Shown: piece by piece, positions 1 to 8,128 of the stretch
Numbering within the stretch: position 1 is the stretch's first letter
Layout of the letters: every line of letters begins with the position of its first letter
Notes under the pieces: model-generated
What the model was told of the DNA's origin: nothing
Seen by the model: only the letters and a program-made list of their open reading frames with translations
Databases searched by the model: none
Assembly: GCA_949287815.1 (NCBI GenBank)
Contig: CASEHS010000009.1
Coordinates: 1-40,518, forward strand
Direction of reading: 5' to 3'
Length of the DNA stretch: 40,518 nucleotides
Source of the DNA: an uncultured Bacillota bacterium
Lineage (GTDB): Bacteria > Bacillota > Clostridia > Christensenellales > Borkfalkiaceae
Made by a program: the position numbers and the translations under genes

Positions 1-287
1 CTCCTTATTTTTTATTTTTGCCTTTCGGCAGTGGCTAAGGACCACTGAATGAAGCACGAATCGGTCAGCCTATAAGTACAGCCTCTCGGAAGTCAACGAT
101 AAAGAAAAAATTATTGCGTCGGTTTGTCGCGCCTAATTGCAATCGCGGAATAATAAAAGAACAGCCACACTCTTGATCAAGTATGACTGTTCTTTCTTTT
201 TATGGCTTATGCAATAAATTTTTCCGTTGACTTGCCGCTTAATTCCGTGGTACAACGACACCACGAAAGGCATAAAAAATAAGGTTT
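1..287. repeat. Two diverged head-to-head copies of a hairpin element
   Basis: Positions 211-284 on the plus strand and 117-1 on the minus strand share an ordered set of blocks: GCAATAA followed by a T-run, CGTTGACTT, GCTT(A/C)ATTC, a 6-bp hairpin (246-251/260-265 in one copy, 29-34/42-47 in the other), GAAAGGC and an A-rich tail ending ATAAAAAATAAGG. The hairpin stems are conserved in position but not in sequence, which suggests RNA or DNA structure. The minus-strand copy ends in TAAGGAG at the window edge, so it may be the leader of a gene lying left of position 1. The copies flank the palindromic hairpin at 156-195. I do not recognise the family. A preQ1-I riboswitch was considered because of the A-rich tail, but its loop sequence is absent. 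Confidence 0.5.
156..200. terminator. Bidirectional terminator-like hairpin
   Basis: AAAGAACAG (156-164) pairs perfectly with CTGTTCTTT (187-195), and the loop contains the palindrome CTTGATCAAG (172-181). T-rich sequence follows on the plus strand (193-201) and, less strongly, on the minus strand. It sits exactly between the two inverted hairpin elements, so it may separate two opposing transcripts or be the centre of a larger cruciform. Confidence 0.45.
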
Positions 288-429
288 AATTCGCTATTTA
301 TTTAGGCGGCAATCTAATATGGTGTTCTAACGGGGTTAAATAAAGGTGCTTTTGCTATTAATTTAAAAGCATAAAAGGAATTATCGGATTGATTTGCGTT
401 TAATAGAATTTCGCTTAATGTAGTTTAGA

Positions 430-662
430 AAAAATAAAAAGATCCGCATGTGCCGCAGAACGAAAAAGTGTTAACCCGCTTCTCGCAGGTGGGTGCGCCG
501 CTTGCCGCCTCAGCCTTTCCGTTCATAAACAGACCTTACCTATCGGCATAGACCATTTGAAAAGCGCTCCCGTAAAAAAAATGTGGATTAAGATAATTCG
601 AACTCCGAACACCGCAGACCGTGATCAGTGATATGAGAAATCCAAAAGAGGATTCTTTTTGT
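430..662 (-). ncRNA. ssrS: 6S-like regulatory RNA
   Basis: No ORF covers this stretch, but a consensus promoter (669-697) drives it on the minus strand. The 5' end AAAAAGAATCC (660-650) pairs with GGATCTTTTT (445-436), giving a closing stem followed by a T-run terminator. Inside, GGGAGCGC (571-564) pairs with GCGCACCC (498-491) and GCCG with CGGC. An apical hairpin TCTGTT/AACGGA lies further in, giving a long interrupted rod. The GGGAGC...GCGCACCCACCT core matches my recollection of clostridial 6S RNA, which binds the sigma-A holoenzyme and down-regulates transcription in stationary phase. The length of about 190-230 nt fits. A local hairpin AGAATCC/GGATTTCT at the 5' end competes with the closing stem. 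The assignment is from structure and memory only; an Rfam RF00013 search would decide it. Confidence 0.7.
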
Positions 663-668
663 ATTTAT

Positions 669-697
669 ATTATATACTATGCAATCAAAAATATCAA
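669..697 (-). promoter_or_regulatory. Promoter of the 6S-like RNA
   Basis: Reading the minus strand, TTGATA (697-692) and TATAAT (674-669) are separated by exactly 17 bp. Transcription would start near 662, which agrees with the 5' side of the predicted RNA closing stem. Confidence 0.75.
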
Positions 698-742
698 CAA
701 AATAAAATAATTTTTTTATTTGAGAAAATTTTACAATTAAAT

Positions 743-1591
743 TTACAGCGAGCTGGCTTTATCCAAATTTTGCAACAATGAGAGCATGCAACTTTCAGAA
801 TTTAATCCGAAACGTGCTTCCGTGCCATCTTGTTTTGTTTGCAAAATAGAATCTTTTGTAAAAGTCGCGGAAATTGCAACGGCGGTATCAATGTTAATTC
901 CTCTGGCAAGAGCCCCGACGAGTGCGCTTACATAAACATCTCCTGCGCCATGAAAAGATCCTTCAATTTTCTCAGTTGAAAAAGTTTTTGTTTGGTATGC
1001 TTCGTTAGTGTAATATACGGTGCTGCGAATATGGTTTTCAGAATCTTTTTCATCGCAGCCCGTAATGGAGGGACGACCGCAAAGTGTTTGCAGTTTTTTC
1101 AGAATTTCAGTATAGGATTGCTCGTTGACAGAATTAAAGGGGGTATCAGTAAGAAAGCAAGCTTCGGTTAAATTGGGAACGATTATGTCGGCAAACTTGC
1201 AAAGCCCTTTCATTTCATTGACAAACTTATCGTCAAAATGAGAATACAGTATGCCGTTATCGCCCATCACGGGATCAACGATCATGGTACCGTTGGGGTT
1301 GAGAAACTCGTTTTTGATTTGTTTGACCATATCGATTTGTTCTATGCTTCCGAGGTATCCGCTGACGATATAATCGTATTTTAAGTTAATGCTTTTCCAA
1401 TGTTTTAAAATGGCGGGAATATCTTCGCTAAGGTCGCGGAAAGTATATCCTGTAAATCCGCCGGTATGTGTGGAAAGGATAGCCGTAGGTAAAATGTCGC
1501 AAGTTACCCCAGATGCGGAAATGATCGGAAGAGCAACGGTAAGGGAGCATTTTCCCACACAAGAAATATCATTGATAGCAAGCACTCTCAT
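743..1591 (-). CDS. pdxY: Pyridoxal/pyridoxamine kinase (PdxY/PdxK family)
   Basis: ATP-dependent phosphorylation of pyridoxal, pyridoxamine or pyridoxine in vitamin B6 salvage; cytosolic. The 282-residue ribokinase-fold protein has the usual family length. N-terminal SCVGKCS (10-16), DPVMGD (106-111) and VPNLTEACFLT (138-148) are family signatures. The anion hole and catalytic base appear as GSFHGAGD with D218. The commoner form has GTGD, so Thr is replaced by Ala here. The start is supported by CTCTGAGG about 8 bp upstream of ATG 1591, behind a consensus promoter. It is transcribed alone and divergently from the dehydrogenase gene. It could instead be a related hydroxymethylpyrimidine kinase, but the PNLTEA motif favours pyridoxal kinase. 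Confidence 0.88.
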   Translation of the reverse strand: MRVLAINDISCVGKCSLTVALPIISASGVTCDILPTAILSTHTGGFTGYTFRDLSEDIPAILKHWKSINLKYDYIVSGYLGSIEQIDMVKQIKNEFLNPNGTMIVDPVMGDNGILYSHFDDKFVNEMKGLCKFADIIVPNLTEACFLTDTPFNSVNEQSYTEILKKLQTLCGRPSITGCDEKDSENHIRSTVYYTNEAYQTKTFSTEKIEGSFHGAGDVYVSALVGALARGINIDTAVAISATFTKDSILQTKQDGTEARFGLNSESCMLSLLQNLDKASSL

Positions 1592-1634
1592 ATTAAAACC
1601 TCAGAGTAAAAGAATCCTAAATATTAACGAGAAA

Positions 1635-1663
1635 ATTATATACATAAGGGGAAAGTTTGTCAA
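1635..1663 (-). promoter_or_regulatory. Promoter of pdxY
   Basis: On the minus strand TTGACA (1663-1658) and TATAAT (1640-1635) have a 17-bp spacer, a perfect sigma-A consensus. The -35 overlaps the -35 of a plus-strand promoter (TTGTCA 1657-1662), so the two divergent promoters probably compete or are co-regulated. Confidence 0.8.
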
Positions 1664-1685
1664 GTTATTAAAGGCGAGATATGAT
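1657..1685 (+). promoter_or_regulatory. Plus-strand promoter toward the dehydrogenase operon
   Basis: TTGTCA (1657-1662), 17-bp spacer, TATGAT (1680-1685). It lies back-to-back with the pdxY promoter and would give a start near 1692, about 47 nt before the preferred ATG. Confidence 0.5.
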
Positions 1686-1699
1686 TTTTTGGAGTTCGC

Positions 1700-1728
1700 T
1701 TTACATTGGGTAGTAATTATGGTAAAAT
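1700..1728 (+). promoter_or_regulatory. Second plus-strand promoter, nearly leaderless
   Basis: TTTACA (1700-1705), 17-bp spacer, TAAAAT (1723-1728). The predicted start near 1735 is only about four bases before ATG 1739, and no ribosome binding site precedes that ATG. Confidence 0.45.
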
Positions 1729-1738
1729 GGAATGGATT

Positions 1739-2614
1739 ATGGAAGAAAAGAAAGAAGATTTTTATACATTTATCAGCGGTGCAACAGGCGGGATAGGTCG
1801 AGCGTTTGCGTTTGCCTGTGCAAAAGAAGGAAACGTGTTCCTTACGGGCAGAAGCCTGGAAAAATTAGCAAAACTCAAAGACGAAATTTTGAAAAAGTAT
1901 CCTGCAAGTAAAGTTGAAATTTATCCTTGCTTTCTGACGGAAGAAAGTTCAAGAGCTGAATTGTTTGAGTATATAGTAGTTAAAGGTTTAAAATTCAGTC
2001 GTCTTTGTAATGTTGCAGGTGCGGATATTCAGAAATCGTTTGAAAAGTATACGCAGGAAAAAATTATTTTTCAATGCCGTGTGAATTTGGAAGCAACGCT
2101 TTGCCTTACGAGATTTATTTTATCTAACAGAGCACCTGAACTTGAAATCGTTACGATCGGGAGTATATCGGGTGTATATCCGATGCCGTATTTTGCGATT
2201 TACAGCGCAACTAAAAATGCTCTTTCTTGGTTTTTTTCGGCATTGCGGCTTGAACTTCGCGGTCAAGGCGTAAAAATCACTACGGTGCAGCCGGGAGGGG
2301 TTTATACGCGTCCTGATATTATAAAGGATATTGCGGGTCAAGGTTTGTGGGGAAAGATGTCAGCAAAAACGCCTGAATATATTGCGCGAAAAAGTTTAAA
2401 AGCTGTAAAAAAGAATAAAAGAATTTACTTCCCGGGCTTTTGGAATAAATTTATTGCTTATGTGCCCAGGGTTTTACCTTTAAGTATAAGAATGAAGTTT
2501 ATCGCTGCGAGATGGAGAAAATTGGAAAAGGATGCATTTCCGATTTGTACGGAAAAACAATTATCAGAAGTTTTGGTTGGCAATACGGAAAATCACGGGC
2601 AGGATTTGAGATAA
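1739..2614 (+). CDS. Short-chain dehydrogenase/reductase (classical SDR)
   Basis: NAD(P)-dependent oxidoreductase with a Rossmann fold; substrate unknown. The 291 residues carry the cofactor motif GATGGIG (14-20), NVAGAD in the NNAG position (about 91-96), and the catalytic S142/S144, Y155 and K159 in IYSATK. PGGVYT follows the active site, as in classical SDRs. The C-terminal 60 residues are basic and include a hydrophobic stretch (IAYVPRVLPLSI), as in acyl-chain or steroid-type SDRs that contact membranes. A longer reading from TTG 1706 is possible, but it overlaps a promoter. ATG 1739 puts the Rossmann strand at the normal distance from the N-terminus. It is the first gene of the run leading to glpK, 12 bp downstream. 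A role in glycerol or lipid metabolism is only inference from that neighbour. Confidence 0.8.
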   Translation: MEEKKEDFYTFISGATGGIGRAFAFACAKEGNVFLTGRSLEKLAKLKDEILKKYPASKVEIYPCFLTEESSRAELFEYIVVKGLKFSRLCNVAGADIQKSFEKYTQEKIIFQCRVNLEATLCLTRFILSNRAPELEIVTIGSISGVYPMPYFAIYSATKNALSWFFSALRLELRGQGVKITTVQPGGVYTRPDIIKDIAGQGLWGKMSAKTPEYIARKSLKAVKKNKRIYFPGFWNKFIAYVPRVLPLSIRMKFIAARWRKLEKDAFPICTEKQLSEVLVGNTENHGQDLR

Positions 2615-2626
2615 AACGGGGGAAAG

Positions 2627-4108
2627 ATGAAAAAATTTATAGCGGCGTTTGACCAGGGTACGACAAGTTCGAGGACAATAATTTTTGACTGTCGAGGAAG
2701 GATCGTTTCAAAAGGCCAGACTGAATTTTCACAGCTTTATCCGAAGGAAGGCTGGGTCGAGCATGATCCGGAGGATTTGTTTTCTTCTCAGTTGACAAGC
2801 TGGAAAATTGCACTGAAAAAAGGAAATATCAAAATCGAAGATATTCAGGCAATCGGTATAGCAAACCAGCGCGAAACTACATTGGTCTGGGACAGGTATA
2901 CCGGTAAGCCGATATATAATGCTATTGTTTGGCAGTGCAGGCGTACTGCGGAATATTGTGAAAAAATAAAAGCTAAATATGGTACTTTAATTTATGATCA
3001 TACAGGTTTGCAGCCGGATGCGTATTTTTCTGCATCGAAAATCAGATGGTTATTAGATAATGTACCTTATGCGGCAGAACGTGCCGAAAAGGGTGAACTT
3101 TTATTCGGAACAGTAGATACATACCTGATATGGCGGTTTACGGGCGGAAAAGTTCATGCAACAGATTATACCAATGCTTCAAGAACGATGTTGTTTAATA
3201 TTCATACGTTGACATGGGATAAGGATTTGCTAAAATTATTTGGTATTCCCGCTTGTATGATGCCGCATGTTTTGCCGTCGGGGTCAGATTACGGAATAAC
3301 CTCGAAAAAAGTGTTGGGGGCGGAGATTCCGATCTGTGCGGCGGTAGGTGATCAGCAGGGCGCGCTTTTCGGTCATCTGTGTGTTAAGGCGGGAGATATT
3401 AAAAACACGTACGGGACGGGTTGTTTTTTGTTGATGAACACCGGGGATCGTGCGGTACAATCGAAAAACGGTCTTTTGACTACTTTGACTGCATCACTGA
3501 GGAAACCTTCTTATGCTTTGGAGGGTAGCGTGTTTATCGGCGGTGCGGTTGTGCAATGGTTGCGGGACGAATTGGGGTTGATAAAATCTTCTTCAGAAAC
3601 GGAGGCTTTGGCAAAATCGGTTCCCGATACGGGAGGGGTAAGTTTTGTTCCTGCTTTTGTAGGATTGGGTGCGCCCCACTGGAATTCCGAGTGTCGCGGG
3701 TTGATATATGGGATCACCAGAGGAACTAATAAAGCACATATCGTAAGGGCTGCGTTGGAATCGATCGCTTTTCAGGTTTTCGATGTTGTGCGGGCAATGG
3801 AAAGAGATGTAAGGATGAATATTTGCAGACTGAATGCGGACGGCGGGGCGAGTGCAAACAATTTTCTGATGCAATTTCAATCTGATATTTTGGGCGCTGA
3901 AGTCGCTATTCCGTCCGTTACAGAAATGACGGCGTTGGGTGCTGCGTATTTGGCGGGACTGTATTGCGGATATTTTCGTGATTTTGAAGAGTTGAGGGAG
4001 AATTGTTCCGCGACAAGAATGTTTTGTCCTGAAATCAATGATGCGCAAAGAGCTGAAAAGTTAAAAAACTGGGAAAGAGCATTGATGACTACGTTATATA
4101 AAGCATAA
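2627..4108 (+). CDS. glpK: Glycerol kinase
   Basis: Phosphorylates glycerol to sn-glycerol-3-phosphate with ATP, feeding glycolysis and phospholipid synthesis; cytosolic. The 493-residue FGGY-family protein has the normal length. It begins with the phosphate-binding [14 protein letters not shown] (8-21). WVEHDPED, the central GDQQGALFG and the C-terminal [10 protein letters not shown] are all typical. A strong GGGGGAAAG site precedes the ATG. It lies between the dehydrogenase (12-bp gap) and an acetyltransferase (13-bp gap), so it is probably cotranscribed. No glycerol facilitator or glycerol-3-phosphate dehydrogenase gene is seen in the window. Confidence 0.96.
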   Translation: MKKFIAAFDQGTTSSRTIIFDCRGRIVSKGQTEFSQLYPKEGWVEHDPEDLFSSQLTSWKIALKKGNIKIEDIQAIGIANQRETTLVWDRYTGKPIYNAIVWQCRRTAEYCEKIKAKYGTLIYDHTGLQPDAYFSASKIRWLLDNVPYAAERAEKGELLFGTVDTYLIWRFTGGKVHATDYTNASRTMLFNIHTLTWDKDLLKLFGIPACMMPHVLPSGSDYGITSKKVLGAEIPICAAVGDQQGALFGHLCVKAGDIKNTYGTGCFLLMNTGDRAVQSKNGLLTTLTASLRKPSYALEGSVFIGGAVVQWLRDELGLIKSSSETEALAKSVPDTGGVSFVPAFVGLGAPHWNSECRGLIYGITRGTNKAHIVRAALESIAFQVFDVVRAMERDVRMNICRLNADGGASANNFLMQFQSDILGAEVAIPSVTEMTALGAAYLAGLYCGYFRDFEELRENCSATRMFCPEINDAQRAEKLKNWERALMTTLYKA

Positions 4109-4121
4109 GGAGATTGTGGAT

Positions 4122-4781
4122 ATGACAGATAAAGAAAGGATGTTAAAAGGATTGGTGTATAATCCGGGAGATCCTCAGATACTTGCAGAACAGTTTGATT
4201 GTCTTGAATTGCTTTATGATTATAATCACACACGACCTCATGATACGGAAAAACGTCAAAACCTGCTGAAAAAGATGTTTGCTGAAATTGGGGAGGGGTG
4301 CTATTTTGAACCTCCTTTGCACAGCAATTTTGGTTGTAAGCATGTTCATGCAGGAAAAAATGTATATGGCAATTTTGGTGTTACATTTGTGGATGATACC
4401 GATATATATATCGGAGATTATGTTATGCTTGCACCTCATGTGGTCATTGCAACGGCGGCTCATCCTATTTTGCCAGTACTTCGGGAGAAAGCAATGCAAT
4501 ATAATCGAGCGGTTAAGATTGGTTCCAATGTCTGGATCGGTGCAAATGCCGTGGTTTTGCCCGGGGTTACGATAGGAAGGAACTCTGTAATAGGAGCAGG
4601 GAGTGTAGTAACGAAAGATATTCCTGAAAATGTTGTTGCGGCGGGAAATCCTTGCAGGGTGCTAAGGGAAATAGGCGAGCGTGACAAAGAGTGTTTTTTC
4701 AAAAACGAAAAATACGATTTTGCAGTGGATGAAAATGGAAACATTTGTTATAAAGATGAAAATAATGAGGTGACAGAATGA
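4122..4781 (+). CDS. Maltose/galactoside-type O-acetyltransferase
   Basis: Acetyl-CoA-dependent sugar O-acetyltransferase of the LacA/Maa left-handed beta-helix family, working as a trimer. The N-terminal Maltose_acetyltransferase domain (about 4-60: [17 protein letters not shown]) is followed by hexapeptide repeats, visible as [20 protein letters not shown] and [18 protein letters not shown]. The catalytic histidine is H114 in TAAHPI. Its 219 residues are slightly longer than family average because of an acidic C-terminal tail after [10 protein letters not shown]. The start is ATG 4122, nine bases after AAGGAG (4107-4112); an upstream GTG at 4116 would be too close to it. The stop overlaps the thyA start by 4 bp, indicating translational coupling. 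Its true acceptor sugar cannot be read from sequence. Confidence 0.9.
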   Translation: MTDKERMLKGLVYNPGDPQILAEQFDCLELLYDYNHTRPHDTEKRQNLLKKMFAEIGEGCYFEPPLHSNFGCKHVHAGKNVYGNFGVTFVDDTDIYIGDYVMLAPHVVIATAAHPILPVLREKAMQYNRAVKIGSNVWIGANAVVLPGVTIGRNSVIGAGSVVTKDIPENVVAAGNPCRVLREIGERDKECFFKNEKYDFAVDENGNICYKDENNEVTE

Positions 4782-5608
4782 GCAGAGCAGACGAGATTTT
4801 TATACAGAATTGCAAGGATATTTTGGAAAACGGAGTGTGGGATACGGATAGGGAGGTTCGTCCGCGTTGGGAAGACGGGACGCCTGCTCACACAGTAAAA
4901 AAATTCTGCATTGTAAACAGATATGATCTGAGAGAGGAGTTTCCTATTCTGACGATAAGGAGAACATATTTTAAATCTGCACTGGATGAGATCTTATGGA
5001 TTTGGCAGAAAAAGAGTAATAATATTCATGATTTATCTTCACATATATGGGATAGTTGGGCTGATGAAAGCGGCTCGATCGGTAAAGCTTACGGTTATCA
5101 GTTAGGGAAAAAATATCAATACAAAGAAGGAGTTTTTGATCAGGTGGATAAGGTTTTATTTGACCTTACTCATACGCCTGCCAGCAGACGGATCATTGCT
5201 CATATGTATAATGTGGAAGATCTAAAAGATATGCACCTTTATCCCTGTGCTTATTCGATGACTTTCAATGTCAGCGGAAATACTTTGAACGGAATTTTAA
5301 ATCAAAGAAGTCAGGATATGCTCGCGGCGAGCAACTGGAATGTGGTGCAGTACAGTGCGCTTCTTATTATGTTTGCGAGAGCTGTCGGGTTGGAAGCGGG
5401 GGAGCTTGTTCATGTGGTTGCGGATGCGCACATTTATGACAGGCATGTTCCTATTGTAGAAAAGATTTTGAAGAACCCTCAATATCCTGCGCCAAAGCTG
5501 TTGATTGATGAAAATGTAAGAAATTTTTATGATTTTACGAAAGACAGTTTCAAACTTGAAAATTATAAATATACCGATCTTGATGTGAAAATCCCTGTTG
5601 CAATTTAA
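4778..5608 (+). CDS. thyA: Thymidylate synthase
   Basis: Methylates dUMP to dTMP using 5,10-methylenetetrahydrofolate and releasing dihydrofolate; cytosolic dimer. The 276 residues contain the catalytic cysteine C157 in LYPCAYS (commonly PPCH; an alanine follows here). They also contain QRSQD (176-180), which supplies phosphate-binding arginine and the conserved aspartate, N188 in NWNVVQY, GKAYGYQ (102-108), and the C-terminal KIPVAI that closes on the substrate. ATG overlaps the stop of the acetyltransferase gene (ATGA). folA follows after 59 bp, which is logical because this reaction produces the dihydrofolate that FolA recycles. Confidence 0.96.
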   Translation: MSRADEIFIQNCKDILENGVWDTDREVRPRWEDGTPAHTVKKFCIVNRYDLREEFPILTIRRTYFKSALDEILWIWQKKSNNIHDLSSHIWDSWADESGSIGKAYGYQLGKKYQYKEGVFDQVDKVLFDLTHTPASRRIIAHMYNVEDLKDMHLYPCAYSMTFNVSGNTLNGILNQRSQDMLAASNWNVVQYSALLIMFARAVGLEAGELVHVVADAHIYDRHVPIVEKILKNPQYPAPKLLIDENVRNFYDFTKDSFKLENYKYTDLDVKIPVAI

Positions 5609-5667
5609 TAATTGCAGTATAATAAAAGTACTACGTCAGACATAATCAATAGAAAATCGGAGGAAAT

Positions 5668-6177
5668 ATGAAGCTAATCGTAGTGGTTGACAAGAACTGG
5701 GGTATTGGTAAAAAGAATGATCTATTGTTTAGTTTACCTGCGGATATGAAGCATTTTCGTGAAAAGACGATGGGTAAAGTGGTTGTTATGGGCAGCAATA
5801 CATTGCTTTCTTTTCCCGGTGGAAAGCCTTTGAAAAACAGAACAAACATTGTTCTTTGGCCAGGCGGTGAAGAACGTGAAGATTGCAAAATCGTGCAGAC
5901 TTTGCAGGAGCTTTTTTTTGAGTGTGAAAAGTACAACGAAGACGATGTTTATGTCGTTGGCGGAGCTATGATGTACAGAACTCTTTTGCCTTATTGTACG
6001 GAAGCTTTGATCACCAAGGCAGAGGCAGACGGAGGCGCAGAAGTATTTTTTGAAAATCTTGATAAGTCGCCTGATTGGGAATTAGTTGAGCAAAGTGAGT
6101 CTTTGGAGACAAACGGCATTACTATATCTTTTTGTTTATACAAAAATAAAAATGTGAAAAGGCCGGAAGTTTTTTGA
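5668..6177 (+). CDS. folA: Dihydrofolate reductase
   Basis: NADPH-dependent reduction of dihydrofolate to tetrahydrofolate. The 169 residues show the family pattern: VVVDKNWGIGKKNDLLFSLPADM (the Met20-loop region, with the substrate-binding aspartate in LPADM), KVVVMGSNTLLSF for the NADPH site, and VYVVGGAMMYRTLLPYC. The start has a clear CGGAGGAAAT site. It is paired with thyA upstream, the commonest bacterial arrangement. The gene ends in a TGA followed directly by TAA (6178-6180), after which a truncated permease reading frame opens. The deletion or insertion junction that created that remnant therefore lies right behind folA. Confidence 0.95.
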   Translation: MKLIVVVDKNWGIGKKNDLLFSLPADMKHFREKTMGKVVVMGSNTLLSFPGGKPLKNRTNIVLWPGGEEREDCKIVQTLQELFFECEKYNEDDVYVVGGAMMYRTLLPYCTEALITKAEADGGAEVFFENLDKSPDWELVEQSESLETNGITISFCLYKNKNVKRPEVF

Positions 6178-6180
6178 TAA

Positions 6181-6639
6181 AGTGATTGCCTTTTAGTTGT
6201 GGCTTTTTGTTTTTATCTGTCTTCGCAGCTGATCGTCTATATTTTTGGGTCTTTTAAATTCGGATGGAAAGGTGTGACGGCTTATCATGCGTGCTCTTTG
6301 TTTATTGCAGGGCTGATACGGGCCTTTGCGTATGCCGCAATTTTTACAGCAATATCGTTTGCGGTAAGGAATGTGTCCACATCTATTATCATAGGTGTGG
6401 TTGCTGTTATGGTGATCAGTTTGCTGCTTCCTATTTTATATATGGTAGGAGAAGCTTACAATTCTTCAATGGCAAAAAATATTTATAATTTGTTAGTGAA
6501 AATTCTTCCTTCGGGACAAGGTTCGGGACTTTCGTCGGGGAGTAAGGATTATTGGCTTTATATATCGATTTCGGCTGTATGGGTAGCGGTGAGCGGGGTG
6601 GTCGGATGGCTTCGTTTCCGTTCGATCGAATTAAAGTAA
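6181..6639 (+). pseudogene. Remnant of an ABC-type permease (C-terminal half)
   Basis: An open frame begins immediately after the folA stop with no ribosome binding site. The only early start is a GTG at 6199. The roughly 150 residues are almost entirely hydrophobic, with about four membrane segments (around SSQLIVYIFG, LIRAFAYAAIFTAISF, IIIGVVAVMVISLLLPI and YWLYISISAVWVAVSGVVGW). They end in an arginine/lysine-rich RFRSIELK. This layout matches the C-terminal half of ABC-2-type or bacitracin/gliding-type permeases. The N-terminal half and the ATPase partner are absent, so I read it as a decaying fragment left by a deletion. The frame is still intact, so the loss is probably recent. A short functional membrane protein cannot be excluded. 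Confidence 0.55.
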
Positions 6640-6702
6640 AAAATAAAAGACGGGAAATTTTACGAAAAAAACAGGAAGTTTTACTTTTTTTTTAAAATAT
6701 CA

Positions 6703-6731
6703 TTGAAAAAATAAAAACGGTATGTTATAAT
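6703..6731 (+). promoter_or_regulatory. Promoter of fucO
   Basis: TTGAAA (6703-6708), 17-bp spacer, TATAAT (6726-6731), followed by an AT-rich leader of about 30 nt and GGAGG before ATG 6770. Confidence 0.75.
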
Positions 6732-6769
6732 TTTATAAAATTTAAAAATTATACGGAGGCGTAATATTT

Positions 6770-7921
6770 ATGTCGAGAATGGTACTGAACGAAACAAGTT
6801 ATTTCGGTGCGGGTTGCCGTAAAGAGTTGGCTGGTGAATTGTCTCGTCGTGGGATGAAGAGGGTTTTTGTTGTGACGGACAAGGATCTGGTGAAATTCGG
6901 CGTAGCAAAGAAGGTCACTGATGTTTTGGACGATGCAAAAATCTCTTATGAAATTTTTGACGATATCAAAGCAAACCCTACGATTACAAATGTAAAGAAC
7001 GGTCTTGCGGCGTTTAAAAAAGCTAAGGCTGATGTTATCGTGGCGATTGGCGGTGGTTCTGTAATCGATACGGCAAAAGCGATCGGTATTATTGCTGAAA
7101 ATCCGGAGTTTGCTGATGTAAAATCTTTGGAAGGTGTTGCGGATACAAAACATAAGAGTTTTCCTGTAATTGCGTTTGCAACTACTTCCGGTACGGCAGC
7201 GGAAGTTACGATCAATTATGTTATTACGGATGAAGAGGCTGGCAGAAAGCTTGTCTGCGTCGATCCTAACGATATGCCGATGATTGCGTTCAATGATGCT
7301 GAAATGCTGATGAGTATGCCCAAGGGTTTGACGGCTGCCACGGGTATGGATGCACTTACTCATGCTATTGAAGCTTATATTACCCCTGGTGCGACTCCGA
7401 TTTCCGATCTTCTTACATGGAACAGTATTAAATTTATAGCAGATAATTTGGAAGCTGCGGTAAAAGACGGAAGCAATGCGGCTGCTCGCGAAGGTATGGC
7501 ATACGGCTCTTATGTGGCAGGTATGGCATTCTCCAATGTCGGATTAGGTATTGTACATTCAATGGCGCACCCGCTTGGGGCGAGATATGATATCGCTCAT
7601 GGTGTTGCAAATGCGTTGTTGTTGCCGTATGTTATGGAATATAACAAACCTGCGGCAAGCAAAAAGTATGGCGATATTGCCAGGGCAATGGGTGTAGATA
7701 TTAAAGGTATGAGCGAGGACGAGGCGGCAAATGCTGCTATTGAAGCGGTCAGAAAATTGTCTAAAGCGATCGGTATCCCTCAGAAGTTGAATGAGATCGG
7801 TATCAAAGAAGAACAGCTTGCGCAGCTTGCGGAAGATGCTTTCATCGATCCTTGTACGGGCGGAAATCCGAGGAAAACTTCTGTTGCAGAAATTCTCGAA
7901 ATTTATAAAAGAGCACTTTAA
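6770..7921 (+). CDS. fucO: Lactaldehyde reductase / 1,2-propanediol oxidoreductase (iron-dependent ADH)
   Basis: Group III iron-dependent alcohol dehydrogenase that reduces L-lactaldehyde to 1,2-propanediol with NADH during fermentation of deoxysugars. Its 383 residues equal the length of E. coli FucO, and large blocks match it from memory: TINYVITDEEAGRKLVCVDP, GIIAENPEFADVKSLEG and GFSNVGLG-like AFSNVGLGIVHSMAHPLGA. The metal ligands D194, H198, H263 and H277 and the nucleotide motif GGGSVID (94-100) are present. It has its own promoter and terminator, so it is monocistronic. No fucose or rhamnose catabolic genes lie nearby, so the physiological aldehyde could also be glycolaldehyde or another short aldehyde. 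Confidence 0.9.
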   Translation: MSRMVLNETSYFGAGCRKELAGELSRRGMKRVFVVTDKDLVKFGVAKKVTDVLDDAKISYEIFDDIKANPTITNVKNGLAAFKKAKADVIVAIGGGSVIDTAKAIGIIAENPEFADVKSLEGVADTKHKSFPVIAFATTSGTAAEVTINYVITDEEAGRKLVCVDPNDMPMIAFNDAEMLMSMPKGLTAATGMDALTHAIEAYITPGATPISDLLTWNSIKFIADNLEAAVKDGSNAAAREGMAYGSYVAGMAFSNVGLGIVHSMAHPLGARYDIAHGVANALLLPYVMEYNKPAASKKYGDIARAMGVDIKGMSEDEAANAAIEAVRKLSKAIGIPQKLNEIGIKEEQLAQLAEDAFIDPCTGGNPRKTSVAEILEIYKRAL

Positions 7922-7966
7922 TTTTACTTTTCTTAGTTAAATTAAGAATGGGTAAATGAAAATGAG

Positions 7967-7999
7967 AGCAGAGTTCGTGTAAACGGGCTCTGCTTTTTT
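7967..7999 (+). terminator. Rho-independent terminator of fucO
   Basis: AGCAGAG (7967-7973) pairs with CTCTGCT (7988-7994), followed by a run of six T. It lies about 45 bp after the fucO stop. Confidence 0.85.
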
Positions 8000-8052
8000 A
8001 ATAAATAGGTAGAATAATTTTAAAAATATTTTTATTGTACAAGCCTTTCTGA

Positions 8053-8115
8053 TTGACTTTTAAAATTATATGCTAAATTATATCGCATGCGATAGTTCGC
8101 ATGCGATATAATTTA
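8053..8115 (+). promoter_or_regulatory. marR promoter with 19-bp inverted-repeat operator
   Basis: TTGACT (8053-8058) is a likely -35. The -10 region about 17 bp on (8076-8081) lies inside a perfect inverted repeat with arms 8074-8092 and 8097-8115 separated by TAGT. Each arm itself contains the palindrome TCGCATGCGA, giving two adjacent sites; the first reads TATCGCATGCGATA (8081-8094). The ribosome binding site AGGAGG begins at 8115, so the same sequence in RNA would form a hairpin touching it. Its position predicts autorepression by the MarR protein encoded immediately downstream. Confidence 0.75.
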
Positions 8116-8128
8116 GGAGGCGAAATTA

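Noticed and set aside
1-150. T-box, lysine, cobalamin or M-box riboswitch in the left leader
   Set aside because: None of the conserved cores (for example the T-box GGGTGGnACCGCG or the M-box GTTAGGTGAGGCTCC) is present.
241-284. preQ1-I riboswitch at the hairpin with ATAAAAAATAAGG tail
   Set aside because: The A-rich tail is similar, but the required loop bases and the CUAA pairing segment are missing.
1389-1796. 135-codon plus-strand frame across the pdxY–dehydrogenase gap
   Set aside because: It runs antisense through pdxY and over the divergent promoters, ending out of frame in the dehydrogenase; no coding signs.
3593-4048. 151-codon minus-strand open frame inside glpK
   Set aside because: Antisense shadow with no ribosome site and no family resemblance.
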